Shown: positions 17,109 to 26,317, counted from the stretch's first letter. The stretch is 64,000 nucleotides of DNA from Exiguobacterium flavidum (GCF_003344535.1 NZ_QPKS01000013.1:24344-88343), one strand, 5' to 3'. The notes: generated by a model from the letters alone, not told the origin. Numbers and translations: made by a program.

Positions 17109-17591
17109 ATGTTTGGTTTTAATGATCTATGGAAGTTCTTCTTTTCGTTCTTCTTGATACTCCCAGTCGTGACGCTCATCCATGAGATGGGACACTACTT
17201 CTTCACCCGCATCTTCGGCGGACGGATGGAAATCAACATCGGGACGGGTAAGCCCCTGATGAAGGTCGGACCCTTCCGGCTGAACCGGATCTATTTCTGG
17301 GACGGCTGGTGTGAATATGAATCGCTTCGCGTCGAGAACAGATTGACGAACATCCTCGTCTACGCGGGTGGATCGATTTTCAATCTGATGGGCATCCTGC
17401 TGGTCAATGCGCTGATCTATGCCGGAGTGTTCGAGGCGAGCATCTTCACGTATCAGTTCGCCTATTTCTCGTTCTATTTCGTCTTCTTCTCGCTGTTCCC
17501 GATCGATCACCCGAACGGTTATCCGAGCGACGGCAAGGCGATCTTGAACGTCCTGCGAGAAGGGGAATCCGAGAGAAATCCGCAAGATTGA
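17109..17591 (+). CDS. Compact M50-like membrane metalloprotease
   Basis: A 160-aa membrane protein with HEMGH (residues 24-28) at the end of its first membrane segment, the zinc-binding signature of site-2 proteases. The region near residue 130 (FPIDHPNGYPSDGKAIL) corresponds to the family's second motif, usually LDGG. Here the Asp is kept but the context is changed. It has about four membrane segments and is much shorter than typical M50 proteins. The ATG at 17109 has AAAGGTGAGG upstream; the long open frame before it overlaps pulA and is not real. Substrate unknown. Confidence 0.72.
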   Translation: MFGFNDLWKFFFSFFLILPVVTLIHEMGHYFFTRIFGGRMEINIGTGKPLMKVGPFRLNRIYFWDGWCEYESLRVENRLTNILVYAGGSIFNLMGILLVNALIYAGVFEASIFTYQFAYFSFYFVFFSLFPIDHPNGYPSDGKAILNVLREGESERNPQD

Positions 17592-17624
17592 TAAAAAAAG
17601 ACACCTCCTCAAGAGATGTCGTTC

Positions 17625-17659
17625 AAGGCGATGGCCATTCGGTCCATCGCTTTTATTTT
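17625..17659 (+). terminator. Terminator of the M50-like gene
   Basis: GCGATGG / CCATCGC stem followed by a T-rich tail. The end of the convergent yycC-like gene lies in the tail. Confidence 0.8.
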
Positions 17660-17811
17660 TCGTTTTTTTCGTCTTGCTCCTTCTCTTTCTCAAGCTCGAC
17701 GAGTTTCTGGATGAGAATGTGGCGCGGCATATGCATCAGCTGCTCGAGCGGAACGTTCAGGCGTTTCGACAGCTCGACGGCGGTGTCGGCGGAGATTTGC
17801 AAAGGTCCCAT
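17653..17811 (-). CDS. yycC: YycC-like small protein, 52 aa
   Basis: A 52-codon gene whose product begins MGPLQISADTAVELSKRLNV and continues PLEQLMHMPRHILIQKLVEL, ending in a Lys/Glu-rich tail. This closely resembles the small YycC family of Bacillus, of unknown function. It has a strong AAAGGAGGGATCACG-ATG start and ends at a TAA inside the T-rich tail of the neighbouring terminator. It looks like a small helical DNA- or protein-binding element; no function is claimed. Confidence 0.85.
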   Translation of the reverse strand: MGPLQISADTAVELSKRLNVPLEQLMHMPRHILIQKLVELEKEKEQDEKNEK

Positions 17812-17913
17812 CGTGATCCCTCCTTTTTTCTTTCAGTATACAGGAGGCGTACGCAGAGCGCATCGACGGTGGCGGAAGTTTGAAAGACTTGTTACCGTAG
17901 GGGGTAGGAAGTG

Positions 17914-18702
17914 ATGCATATGTATGATTCGATCCGGGAGCTGATCCTGCATGAATCGGTCGTGCGTTTCGAACGAATCGGCCAGTCCCTTTTGCTGTTC
18001 GCGGAGGGTCGCGGCTTTCTCGCGTGCGACACGGATTTGAATATAAAGTGGGAGACAGCCTGTGATGCTGAGCCTTTCGCAATCTATACCGATGAAGAAC
18101 GTGCCGTCTTGCTGTTCGACGGCGGAGACTACGGTCTGCTCGATCTCAGGACGGGCGGATTGACGCGCGGAAGACGGTCGTCCCCGTTCGCGGACGCCTG
18201 GTTCTGCCAGCTGTATCGATTCGAAGGGGACCGCCTCTTTCTCTATTCGGCTGAGACGGACATCGCAGTCCTCGACCTCACAACAGGAGACTTCAGTTAT
18301 GCAGACTACGGACAATCACCTGAGTTCGGCCGGCTGATCGAACGGGCGTACGATGAACATCTCGTCTTCGAGCGCTTCATTGCCCCTTCGACGGTCGTCT
18401 CCTATGATCCGGAACGTTCCGGTTATGCCGTTTTCGAACTGGGACAGCCCGAGCGCTTCATTTCGTTCCCTGAATACCGTGAGACGCTACTCGTCGATCT
18501 GTACGGGAGTGCGATGACCGTCGTCGATGAGAAGACATTCCACCTGTTCGAGGGCGGGGCGCCGGTTTTCCGCTTCGATGGTTGTGCGACGTCCGTTCTG
18601 CTAAAGGCCGCTCTTCTCGACGACAAAGGACGGCGAGTCATGATCTTGTCGGAATCCCCGACATTCCAAACGACTTGGATCCAGCTGTTCGAGGCTGTCT
18701 GA
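17914..18702 (+). CDS. Hypothetical protein, 262 aa
   Basis: I do not recognise this protein. It is soluble, acidic and dominated by short beta-strand-like segments, with recurring 'LLFDGGDYGLLDLRTGGL' and 'LYSAETDIAVLDLTTGDF' stretches. These are reminiscent of beta-propeller blades (WD40 or PQQ-like), but I cannot count a full set. ATG 17914 is chosen (GGGGGTAGG upstream); GTG 17911 is an alternative. It stands alone, with a terminator at its end. Confidence 0.75.
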   Translation: MHMYDSIRELILHESVVRFERIGQSLLLFAEGRGFLACDTDLNIKWETACDAEPFAIYTDEERAVLLFDGGDYGLLDLRTGGLTRGRRSSPFADAWFCQLYRFEGDRLFLYSAETDIAVLDLTTGDFSYADYGQSPEFGRLIERAYDEHLVFERFIAPSTVVSYDPERSGYAVFELGQPERFISFPEYRETLLVDLYGSAMTVVDEKTFHLFEGGAPVFRFDGCATSVLLKAALLDDKGRRVMILSESPTFQTTWIQLFEAV

Positions 18703-18735
18703 ATCCCCTGTTTCCATGGAAGCAGGGGATTTTTC
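18702..18735 (+). terminator. Terminator of the 262-aa gene
   Basis: AATCCCCTG / CAGGGGATT stem followed by T5, directly overlapping the stop codon. Confidence 0.85.
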
Positions 18736-18786
18736 GCGCCGGGTCGAATGTTTCAGAAACAGAAGAAGATAGAGGAGGGGAACATC

Positions 18787-20901
18787 GTGGAACGATTCGC
18801 GAAAGGTGTCGTTCGTTTTCGGGCCGTGATCCTCGGCATGTGGCTCATCGCCCTCGTCGTGCTCGGTTATTTCGCCTTGCAGCTGCCGGACGAATTGCGC
18901 GGGAACGGATTCTCGAGGGACGGGGAGTACCAGGCAGTCGAGGAAGTGCTCAAACAGGATTTCGGACAGGATGCCTTCCAGATCATCGTCCTGTTCGAAG
19001 GTGCGGACGCGGACGTCAAGGCGGCGATTGACAAGAACGTCACGGCACTCGGGTCCGTGACGGAAGGAAAGGTGATCGGTCCGGCTCAGAACCCGGAAGC
19101 CCTCAAGGACGGGAAGGGCTATGTGCTCGTCGGAGTACCGAGCGAGGATAAAGTCCACCAGGAAGCTGTTCGCGAGGCGATCATCGGACAGGATGGCGTC
19201 TCGATCCGCTTGACGGGTGAGCCGATCATCGTCGAGGACTTGAATGAGGCATCTAAGAATGACCTGATCCGGGCTGAGTTGATCGGGATCCCGGCCGCGC
19301 TTCTCGTCCTGTTGCTCGTATTTGGGACACCCCTCGCGGCTATCATGCCGCTCGTGATGGGATTGATCACATTCGTCTTCGGCGCAGGGGTGCTCTATTT
19401 CGTCACGTTCGGCACGGATTTGTCGATTTTCGTCCTGAACGCCGTCGCGATGATTTCGCTCGCTCTCGGGATCGATTTCTCGCTTCTCTACGTCAACCGC
19501 TTCCGCGAGGAGCAGGCGAACGGTCGCGACGTCCTTGCGGCGGCTGCCGTCTCGATCGCGACGGCAGGGCGTTCGATCCTTTTCTCGGGATTGTGCGTAT
19601 TCGTCGGGCTCGCTGGGCTCCTGTTCATCGATGTCGACGTCTTCCAGGCCGTCGCGCTCGGGACGCTCGTCTCGGTCCTTGGAGCAGTGCTCGGGGCCTT
19701 GACGCTCCTGCCTGCCTTGTTGTCCTATACCGGCCGCGCGCTCGACCGTTTCCGCATCTTCCGTTTCTCGGAAGAACGTGGCGAGACGAGATGGCGTGCG
19801 CTCGCCCGCTTCGTCATGAAACGTCCGGTCGCCTTGACCGTCTTGTCGCTCGCCCTGTTGCTCCCTTGTCTGCTTCCGTTGCGCGACCTTGAGCTGAACA
19901 TCCCGCAGGCGAGCGCGTTGCCGGACGATTATCCGTCGCGCCTCGCATTCGAGTCGTTCGATGAGACGTTCGGTGACGACGGGACGGACGCGCTCGTCCT
20001 GCTGAGCGGGGATTTCGGGACACGTGAGGGCCTCGAAGAACTCGAACGGACGGCTGACGCGTTCAAGGAGACCGAGGAAGTGCGTGACGTGACAACTGCG
20101 CTGTCAGCGACATCGCTGACGCCGGAACAGTTCGAGCAGGCGCTCCGGTTGAACGGAGAGCTCGAGTCGCAAGTGTCGTCCCTGCTCGCTTTGAATGACG
20201 GGGAGGAGGATAAGGCGCTTCTCAACGTCCAGCTGTCCGGGAAACCGGGAGACGAAAGTGCGCAGGACTGGGTGAGGCAACAACGGGACGCAGGTTTCGT
20301 CGTCGGCGGACCGGCAGCCTTCAATCAGGAGATCTACGACGAAATCTACGCAAAGATGCCGCTCGCGGTCGGAGTCGTCGTGCTCGCGACGTTCTTGATC
20401 CTGATGTGGGCGTTCCGTTCCATCCTCATTCCGATCAAGGCGATCTTGATGAATATTCTGAGCCTCGGCGCGACATTCGGCCTGCTCGTCATCCTCTTCG
20501 AATCCGGCTGGGTCCTCCCTGCCGAGACGATCGGCATCTTGACGCCTGTCTTCATCTTCTCGCTCGTCTTCGGACTCTCGATGGACTATGAGGTGTTCCT
20601 CGTCTCACGGATGGAGGAATATTATGATGCGACCGGGGATAACGACATCGCGACGGAGATGGGGCTTGCGAAGACGAGCAAGATCATCACGTCCGCCGCG
20701 CTCATCATGATCGTCGTCACCGGATCGTTCGCCTTCACCGGCGTCAGTCCGATCAAGCAGCTCGGCGTCGGGATCGCGCTCGCCATCTTCATCGACGCGA
20801 CGATCGTCCGGATGCTTCTCGTGCCGGCGCTGATGAAGCTGTTCGGCGACTGGAACTGGTGGTGGCCGGGAGGTCGTCCGAAGAAAAAGTCCTATCACTG
20901 A
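18787..20901 (+). CDS. MMPL/RND family transporter
   Basis: A 704-aa MMPL-type exporter, similar in layout to B. subtilis YdgH/YdfJ. It has one N-terminal membrane helix, an extracytoplasmic domain, a five-helix block with LGIDFSLLYVNRFREE, then a second copy of the same half (GLSMDYEVFLVSRMEEYY near the C-terminus). The paired (L/G)xxxDYxxxxxxR motifs carry the proton-relay Asp residues. Such proteins export lipids, drugs or peptides; the cargo is unknown. The start is GTG 18787, eight bases after GAGGAGGGG; the longer in-frame ATG lacks a ribosome site. Confidence 0.88.
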   Translation: MERFAKGVVRFRAVILGMWLIALVVLGYFALQLPDELRGNGFSRDGEYQAVEEVLKQDFGQDAFQIIVLFEGADADVKAAIDKNVTALGSVTEGKVIGPAQNPEALKDGKGYVLVGVPSEDKVHQEAVREAIIGQDGVSIRLTGEPIIVEDLNEASKNDLIRAELIGIPAALLVLLLVFGTPLAAIMPLVMGLITFVFGAGVLYFVTFGTDLSIFVLNAVAMISLALGIDFSLLYVNRFREEQANGRDVLAAAAVSIATAGRSILFSGLCVFVGLAGLLFIDVDVFQAVALGTLVSVLGAVLGALTLLPALLSYTGRALDRFRIFRFSEERGETRWRALARFVMKRPVALTVLSLALLLPCLLPLRDLELNIPQASALPDDYPSRLAFESFDETFGDDGTDALVLLSGDFGTREGLEELERTADAFKETEEVRDVTTALSATSLTPEQFEQALRLNGELESQVSSLLALNDGEEDKALLNVQLSGKPGDESAQDWVRQQRDAGFVVGGPAAFNQEIYDEIYAKMPLAVGVVVLATFLILMWAFRSILIPIKAILMNILSLGATFGLLVILFESGWVLPAETIGILTPVFIFSLVFGLSMDYEVFLVSRMEEYYDATGDNDIATEMGLAKTSKIITSAALIMIVVTGSFAFTGVSPIKQLGVGIALAIFIDATIVRMLLVPALMKLFGDWNWWWPGGRPKKKSYH

Positions 20902-20909
20902 AAACGGGC

Positions 20910-20938
20910 TTTACAACCGGCCGAGGATTTCGTATAGT
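20910..20938 (+). promoter_or_regulatory. Sigma-A promoter of the MutS2-like gene
   Basis: TTTACA, 17-bp spacer, TATAGT. It predicts a leader of about 250 bases before the coding start. Confidence 0.65.
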
Positions 20939-20944
20939 GAGGGC

Positions 20945-21196
20945 GAAGTCAAAATCTTGTATATAGGAAGGATGCATCTTGATGAGTGGGGTCGTATCTG
21001 CGTAAGCAACCGTGAAAAGACGAAGAAAAAGAACCGTTAAGGCTTTTTCGGCATGGTCTTTTCCGCTTGGCAGATATCGCCTCGCCCCTCACGATGAATT
21101 TCTTCGTGCAGTGGCGCAGGGTCTGTGGACCTGCGCCTTTCGTGTGCCCATCGGTATCTCCATCTGTCGGATTCCAGTGACAAGAGGAGAAAAAAC
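20945..21196 (+). promoter_or_regulatory. Structured leader RNA of unknown class upstream of the MutS2-like gene
   Basis: No convincing gene lies in this 250-base stretch. It holds several stems: GAAAAAG / CTTTTTC (about 21020-21050), a perfect 8-bp GGCGCAGG / CCTGCGCC hairpin (21113-21137), and CACGA / TCGTG. An outer AGATATCG / CGGTATCT pair (about 21072 and 21155) would close a multibranch unit. It does not match any riboswitch class I can recall. A cis-acting RNA is my inference. Confidence 0.4.
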
Positions 21197-23089
21197 ATGA
21201 ACGAAAATACATTCAACACACTCGAATACGGACAACTCGTCGCACAGATCGAACGCCATTGCATCAGCGCGTTCGGGCGGGAGCGACTAGCGGCGCAACG
21301 GCCGGTCATGAACATCAAGACGGTCGAGAAACGGCTTGCCGAGACGACGGAGGCGAGACGGATCCTTGACGCGAACAGCCACGTCCCGTTCATCGGCGTC
21401 TCGGCGATGGAACCGGTCATCATGAAGCTCGAGAAGGAGATGATGCTCGACGCAGACGAACTGACCATCGTCGCGGAGTTCCTGCGCGGTTCGCGCAAAC
21501 TGCGGCGCTTCATGGAGGAGCAATCCTTCTTCGCGCCTCTCCTGTCGAGCTATGCGGCAGGAATGTCGGAGCACCGGGGAATCGAGGAGTCGATCACGTC
21601 GGCGATCCAGTCCGGCCGAATCGTCACGGAAGCGAGCAAGGAGCTGAAGCGGATCCGCAAGCAGCTCGCGATCCTCGAGACCCGGATCGATGAACGCCTG
21701 CAGAAGTTCATCCGTAACCCGCATCACAAGGAGATGTTGCAGGAGACGTATGTGACGAAGAAGAACGATCGTTTCACGGTCCCGATCAAGGCTAGCTACA
21801 AATCGAAGGTCGCAGGGACGATCATCGACACGTCGAGTAAAGGGACGACCTTGTTCGTCGAACCGGACACGGTCTCGAAGCAGACGGACGAATGGATGAT
21901 CACACGGACGGAGGAGCAGGTGGAGGAGTATCAGATCCTCGCGACGCTGACCGGGAGCGTCTTCGACGTACTCCCGTCGCTTCGGGCGAACATCGACCTG
22001 ATCGCCCATTACGACCTCGTCATCGCGAAAGGGAAGCACAGTCAGCGCACGGATGGCGTCGCACCGAAGATAAACGATGAAGGACGGATCCATCTGAAGC
22101 GTGCCATCCATCCGCTTCTTGCGAACGGTGTGCCGCTCGACCTGACACTTGGCGAAAGCTACCGCGGACTCGTCATCACGGGACCGAATGCAGGCGGAAA
22201 GACGGTCGTCATGAAGACGGTCGGCCTGCTGACGCTCGCCGTCATGAGCGGATTCCATATCCAGGCGGATCGGGACAGCGAGATCGCCCTGTTCGAGAAG
22301 GTGTTCGTCGACATGGGCGATCAGCAGAGCATCGGGCAGGCGCTCAGCACGTTTTCCGGACATATGCAAAATGTCTCGAACATCGTCAGACAGATGAATC
22401 AGCGGACGCTCCTGCTGTTCGACGAGCTCGGCAGCGGGACGGAGCCGAACGAAGGGGCGGCGCTTGCGATCGCCATCCTCGAGGCCTGCTACAAGCGCGG
22501 GGCGCTGACGATCGTCTCGACCCATTACGGGGAGATCAAGGACTATTCGGAGCGGCATCCTGAGATGATGAACGCGGCGATGCAGTTCGACCCGGAGACG
22601 CTCGAGCCGAAGTACCGTCTGTTGATCGGGCAGTCGGGCGAGAGCAACGCCCTCTTCATCGCCCGCCGCATGAATTTGCCGGAGTCCGTGCTGAAGGCGG
22701 CCGGTTCCTACATGCGGGAGAAGGAATATGACTTCACGCCTGTCGACCCGCGCTATCTTCCTCAGCCGAAAGTCGAGAAGGAAGAGAAGCTGACGGATTT
22801 CAAAAAAGGAGACCGCGTCCGCCTGCTCGAAACGGGGGAGGTGGGACTCGTCCGGCAGGAGATCGATCGTCAGCAACGCGTCGAGGTCTATCTCGACGGG
22901 AAGAGCGAGAGCGTGAGCGCGAGGCGCCTCGTGCGCGAAGCAAAAGCTGAGGATCTGTATCCGGCAGGGTACGATATCGACAGCCTGTTCACGACGTACC
23001 GCGAGCGCAAGGACGCCCACGATTTCGCGCGCGGTTCGAAGAAGGCGCTGCGCCGCGTCGAGAAGGAAATCAGAAGTCGGAATCGCTGA
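21197..23089 (+). CDS. MutS2-like ATPase lacking the Smr nuclease domain
   Basis: A 630-aa MutS-superfamily ATPase of the MutS2 type: helical lever/clamp region (about 30-280), then the ATPase domain with Walker A GPNAGGKTVVMK (near 333) and Walker B TLLLFDELGSGTEPNEG (near 410), signature THYGEIKDYSERHPEMMNAA (near 450). Canonical MutS2 (about 780 aa) ends in an Smr endonuclease domain. Here a short KOW-like beta segment and a basic tail replace it. MutS2 proteins act on recombination intermediates or on collided ribosomes. The start has AAGAGGAG upstream. It may be a second, specialised paralogue. Confidence 0.85.
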   Translation: MNENTFNTLEYGQLVAQIERHCISAFGRERLAAQRPVMNIKTVEKRLAETTEARRILDANSHVPFIGVSAMEPVIMKLEKEMMLDADELTIVAEFLRGSRKLRRFMEEQSFFAPLLSSYAAGMSEHRGIEESITSAIQSGRIVTEASKELKRIRKQLAILETRIDERLQKFIRNPHHKEMLQETYVTKKNDRFTVPIKASYKSKVAGTIIDTSSKGTTLFVEPDTVSKQTDEWMITRTEEQVEEYQILATLTGSVFDVLPSLRANIDLIAHYDLVIAKGKHSQRTDGVAPKINDEGRIHLKRAIHPLLANGVPLDLTLGESYRGLVITGPNAGGKTVVMKTVGLLTLAVMSGFHIQADRDSEIALFEKVFVDMGDQQSIGQALSTFSGHMQNVSNIVRQMNQRTLLLFDELGSGTEPNEGAALAIAILEACYKRGALTIVSTHYGEIKDYSERHPEMMNAAMQFDPETLEPKYRLLIGQSGESNALFIARRMNLPESVLKAAGSYMREKEYDFTPVDPRYLPQPKVEKEEKLTDFKKGDRVRLLETGEVGLVRQEIDRQQRVEVYLDGKSESVSARRLVREAKAEDLYPAGYDIDSLFTTYRERKDAHDFARGSKKALRRVEKEIRSRNR

Positions 23090-23099
23090 TAGCACGCAG

Positions 23100-23129
23100 A
23101 AAGGACCTGATCCATTGGACAGGTCCTTT
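23100..23129. terminator. Terminator between convergent genes
   Basis: AAAGGACCTG / CAGGTCCTTT perfect 10-bp stem; T-rich tails are weak on both strands. Confidence 0.65.
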
Positions 23130-23136
23130 CGTTTCG

Positions 23137-23709
23137 TCAGTAGGCGACGCGTCCGAGCTTGACGCCGCAGTAGCGGTGGAGCTCGACCGGGTCATCGATG
23201 TCCGTCTTTCGCATCATGTCGGCAAGCAGGAGCGCGCAGACATAGGCGTCCTCTTTTGCGTCGTGATGCTTGAACGAGACGCCGAGATGTTCGGCCATCG
23301 TGTTCAGCTTGTGGTTCTCAAGAAGCGGGTAAAGCTTCCGCGACAGCTTGACCGTGCAGCCATAACGAATCTCCGGCATCTGGTACAGGTCGTACTTCCG
23401 GATCGCCTTCGAGAGCGCGTTCATGTCGAACGAGGCATTGTGGGCGACGACGAGCTCTGCCCCGCCGAGCAGATCGAACAGGCCGCGCGACTCCATTGCT
23501 TCAGGGAGGGCGGGGGCGTCGCGGACGTCATCCGGGTGAATGCCGTGGACACGGATGTTACCATAGTCGAACGCTTCTTCCGGGTCGATCAGTACCTGGT
23601 CGGACGAGACGACGATCCCGTTCGCCAGGACGGACCAGCCGAAGGCGCAGATGCTGCGGCTGTCCCGGTTCGCCGTCTCGAAGTCGATGGCGACGGTATA
23701 CGTATTCAT
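23137..23709 (-). CDS. 3'-5' exonuclease, DnaQ-like (DEDDh)
   Basis: A 190-aa DEDDh-family exonuclease. Exo I is VAIDFETAN (Asp9, Glu11), Exo II is VAHNASFDMNALSKAI near residue 90, and Exo III is the HHDAKEDAYVCA stretch near residue 150. It is of the size of stand-alone polymerase-epsilon-like exonucleases used in DNA repair or RNA turnover. Its start overlaps the stop of the MATE gene by 4 bp (ATGA), so it is translationally coupled to it, though no functional link is obvious. Confidence 0.88.
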   Translation of the reverse strand: MNTYTVAIDFETANRDSRSICAFGWSVLANGIVVSSDQVLIDPEEAFDYGNIRVHGIHPDDVRDAPALPEAMESRGLFDLLGGAELVVAHNASFDMNALSKAIRKYDLYQMPEIRYGCTVKLSRKLYPLLENHKLNTMAEHLGVSFKHHDAKEDAYVCALLLADMMRKTDIDDPVELHRYCGVKLGRVAY

Positions 23710-25103
23710 CGGCTTCCTCCGATTTCACGGTCTGCTTGCGATTCTTCCTCGACGTATTCCTCCGGCTTGAACAGCATCACCCGATCTCGGTAAGCGAACA
23801 GGAAGGCTGTCGAGACAGCCATGACGTCGGCAAGCGGGAAGGCGATCCAGACGCCGGTCACACCAAGAAAAGAAGGCAGCAGCAACACGAGCGGGATCGT
23901 GTAGAGCGTTTGACGGGACAACGACAGGAACAGGGCGGCCTTCGCCTTGCCGAGCGACTGATACATTCCATTGATGATCATCTGCGCGCCGTAGACGAAC
24001 GAGATGGCGAACAGGATTCGCATCGCTGTCACGCCTTGGTCGAGCAGCTCCTGATCCCGTGTGAACATGCCGATCCAGAAGTCCGGGAAGAGCTGAAGCA
24101 GCAGCCAAAGCGTCAAGGAGACGGTCAGTCCATAGCGGAGCGCGAGTTTGATCGCGTCCGACATCCGGTCGAACTGCCTTGAACCGAAGTTGAAGCCGAC
24201 GATCGGCTGCATGCCTTGGACGATACCCATGATCGGCATGCCGACGAGCGCCATGAACTTGTTGATGATGGCGAATGTCGCGATCTCGGTCGTCCCGCCG
24301 TGACGGACGAGCATATGGTTGACGAGGATGAACAGGACCGATTGCGACACCTGCATGATGAAGGAGGACGAACCGATCTGCATCATCCGAGAGACGAGCG
24401 CCGGTTCGAAACGGAATGCGTTAGTTCCGAGTTCGAGCGTCGTCTTTCTTTTCTTCGTAAAGAAGAACCGGAAGATGAGGATGGCTCCGATGACCTGGGC
24501 GAGCGCCGTCCCGAGCGCGGCACCCTTGATGCCTAGGCCGAACACGAAGATGAAGAGCGGCGTCGAGACGAGGTTGATCAGGACGGTCGTCAGCATGACC
24601 TTCATCTGGAAACTTGCCTGTCCTTCCGCCCGGATCATGGCGCTCGACGCCATCGTCAGCATGAAGAAAGGGGCACTGAGCAGCGTGATGCTGAGAAAGT
24701 CCTTCGCGTAAGGCATGATGGCGTCGGTCGCTCCGAACAGGAGCAAAAGCGGCTCGAGGAACGCGAGAGCCGACAGGATGGCGAGCGTGCTGATCAAAAA
24801 GACAGCGATCAGGACGTTCGCGTAGGCACGGCTTGCGCCTAAGAGATCTTTTCGGCCGAGACGCTGTGAGGCGAGGGCGGCGCCTCCGATGCCGATCGAG
24901 TTCGAGATCGCCATCAGGATCAGCTGGACGGGGAAGGCGATTCCGACGGCCGCGACGGCAGCCGTACTGATCTGGGCGACGAAGATCGTATCGATGATGT
25001 TATAGAGCGCCGTGACGAGCATTCCGATCATCGCAGGCATCGACAATCCGATGAGCAGCTTCTTGACCGGTTCCTCTCCGAGACGAGCAGTTTTTCGGTT
25101 CAT
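23706..25103 (-). CDS. MATE family efflux transporter
   Basis: A 465-aa multidrug and toxin extrusion (MATE) transporter with 12 membrane segments and two homologous halves. Family features include PAMIGMLVTALYNIIDTIFV near residue 25, GIGGAALASQRLGRKD near residue 75, and GIVQGMQPIVGFNFGSRQFDR near residue 265. It probably exports cationic compounds using Na+ or H+. The start at 25103 has AAGGAGG; a longer in-frame extension lacks family similarity. It is first in a two-gene operon with the exonuclease. Confidence 0.92.
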   Translation of the reverse strand: MNRKTARLGEEPVKKLLIGLSMPAMIGMLVTALYNIIDTIFVAQISTAAVAAVGIAFPVQLILMAISNSIGIGGAALASQRLGRKDLLGASRAYANVLIAVFLISTLAILSALAFLEPLLLLFGATDAIMPYAKDFLSITLLSAPFFMLTMASSAMIRAEGQASFQMKVMLTTVLINLVSTPLFIFVFGLGIKGAALGTALAQVIGAILIFRFFFTKKRKTTLELGTNAFRFEPALVSRMMQIGSSSFIMQVSQSVLFILVNHMLVRHGGTTEIATFAIINKFMALVGMPIMGIVQGMQPIVGFNFGSRQFDRMSDAIKLALRYGLTVSLTLWLLLQLFPDFWIGMFTRDQELLDQGVTAMRILFAISFVYGAQMIINGMYQSLGKAKAALFLSLSRQTLYTIPLVLLLPSFLGVTGVWIAFPLADVMAVSTAFLFAYRDRVMLFKPEEYVEEESQADREIGGSR

Positions 25104-25207
25104 CGCAGGGAACCTCCTTATAAGTAATGGATGATTCAAGCGTATGCTGACGACCCGCATGATGCAACTGATGCGACCCGGCCGATATGCGCAAAAAGAA
25201 AACGCCG

Positions 25208-25242
25208 GAAAAAGCGCTCCCCTGAATGGACAGGGAAGCGCT
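25208..25242 (-). terminator. Terminator of the site-2 protease gene
   Basis: AGCGCTTCCCTG / CAGGGGAGCGCT stem with a T5 tail on the minus strand. Confidence 0.85.
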
Positions 25243-25249
25243 CCAAAAG

Positions 25250-26317
25250 TCACATCGGCACGTCGGGCAATCCGTTCTTCGTCCACTCGAAGATGGCGAA
25301 GAGGGCGGCCCCGAGTGCGAGGTAAGCGGTCAACGTGACTGCCTGCTGCTTGCGCGGCATCGCGTGGTAGAGAACAGATTTCTCAGCTTCGAGCAACGGT
25401 TCGATCCGCTGGTCGATTCGGCGGATGATCGCATCATAGTCGTCCGCGGCGTCGTTTTGGAAACGCAGGACGTCATAACCCGCCGACTGCGCGTCGGATG
25501 GACTCGCTGCCTTCAACTGTTGCAGGTCCTGACGGAGGGACCAGGCGACCGGATCGAACGTTCCATATGTTTCTTCCGGTGTCTCGGCCGCTGCCGCCTC
25601 CTGATCAGCGAGTTCCTGTTCATGCTTCGCCTGCAGGACACGGCTTCGCGCCGCACGATACAGCATCAGATCGTTCGCGTGGGCGGCGTATGTCTTCGCG
25701 AGCTTATAACGATTCCAGACGGCGCTCCCGCCGAAGAAGGCGACCAGCAGCAGGATGAAGCTGAAGTGCGTGATCCCGTACGCGACGAGCGCCGCGAGGC
25801 CGGCGATCCAGACGACGATCGGGAGGCCGGCGAGAATCCGTCCGCCGTCAAGCGGGGAGACAGGCATCAGGTTGAACAGATTGATCAGCGCACCTAGGTG
25901 CAGGATGACGATCCAGAAGGAATCGCCAGTCACGGCGTATCCGACTGCGAGCGGCGCGAGCGAAAGGAGCCCAGCGAGCGGGCCTCCATATCCGACGATC
26001 GCCTCGGCCTTCGGGGTCTTGATTTCATCCTTGATCCCGATGACAGCACCCATGAACGGGATGAAGATGGCGGGACCGGTCTTGATCCCGAGCCGTTTCG
26101 CCGCGACGAGGTGACCCATCTCGTGGATGAAGAGCAAATACAGCAGACCGACGGCGAACCAGACTCCGAAGAGTTGCGCGTAGAAGAAGAGCGAGATGCC
26201 GAACGAGATCAACGTACCGCCGAACTTCGAGAGCTTAAGGAACGCGAGAAGAAACTTCGCTTTCGAAAGGAGGAACGCTATGATGACGGCGAAGCCGCCC
26301 CATTTCTTTTTATCCAA
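25250..26317 (-). CDS. Site-2 protease family protein (M50)
   Basis: A 355-aa intramembrane zinc metalloprotease. HEMGH lies in a membrane segment near residue 66, and the second zinc ligand is in NLMPVSPLDGGRIL near residue 150. About six membrane segments are followed by a soluble, Ala/Glu-rich cytoplasmic region (about 200-320) and a last membrane helix near the C-terminus. Such enzymes act in regulated intramembrane proteolysis; the substrate is unknown. The start is probably TTG 26317 (AAGAAGG eight bases before); an upstream ATG at 26356 has no ribosome site. Confidence 0.88.
   Translation of the reverse strand: MDKKKWGGFAVIIAFLLSKAKFLLAFLKLSKFGGTLISFGISLFFYAQLFGVWFAVGLLYLLFIHEMGHLVAAKRLGIKTGPAIFIPFMGAVIGIKDEIKTPKAEAIVGYGGPLAGLLSLAPLAVGYAVTGDSFWIVILHLGALINLFNLMPVSPLDGGRILAGLPIVVWIAGLAALVAYGITHFSFILLLVAFFGGSAVWNRYKLAKTYAAHANDLMLYRAARSRVLQAKHEQELADQEAAAAETPEETYGTFDPVAWSLRQDLQQLKAASPSDAQSAGYDVLRFQNDAADDYDAIIRRIDQRIEPLLEAEKSVLYHAMPRKQQAVTLTAYLALGAALFAIFEWTKNGLPDVPM

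Noticed and set aside
21287..23095. A long open frame (602 codons) on the minus strand opposite the MutS2-like gene
   Set aside because: It mirrors a well-conserved gene in GC-rich sequence, is rich in Asp/Arg/His/Leu without family motifs, and lacks its own ribosome site and terminator.
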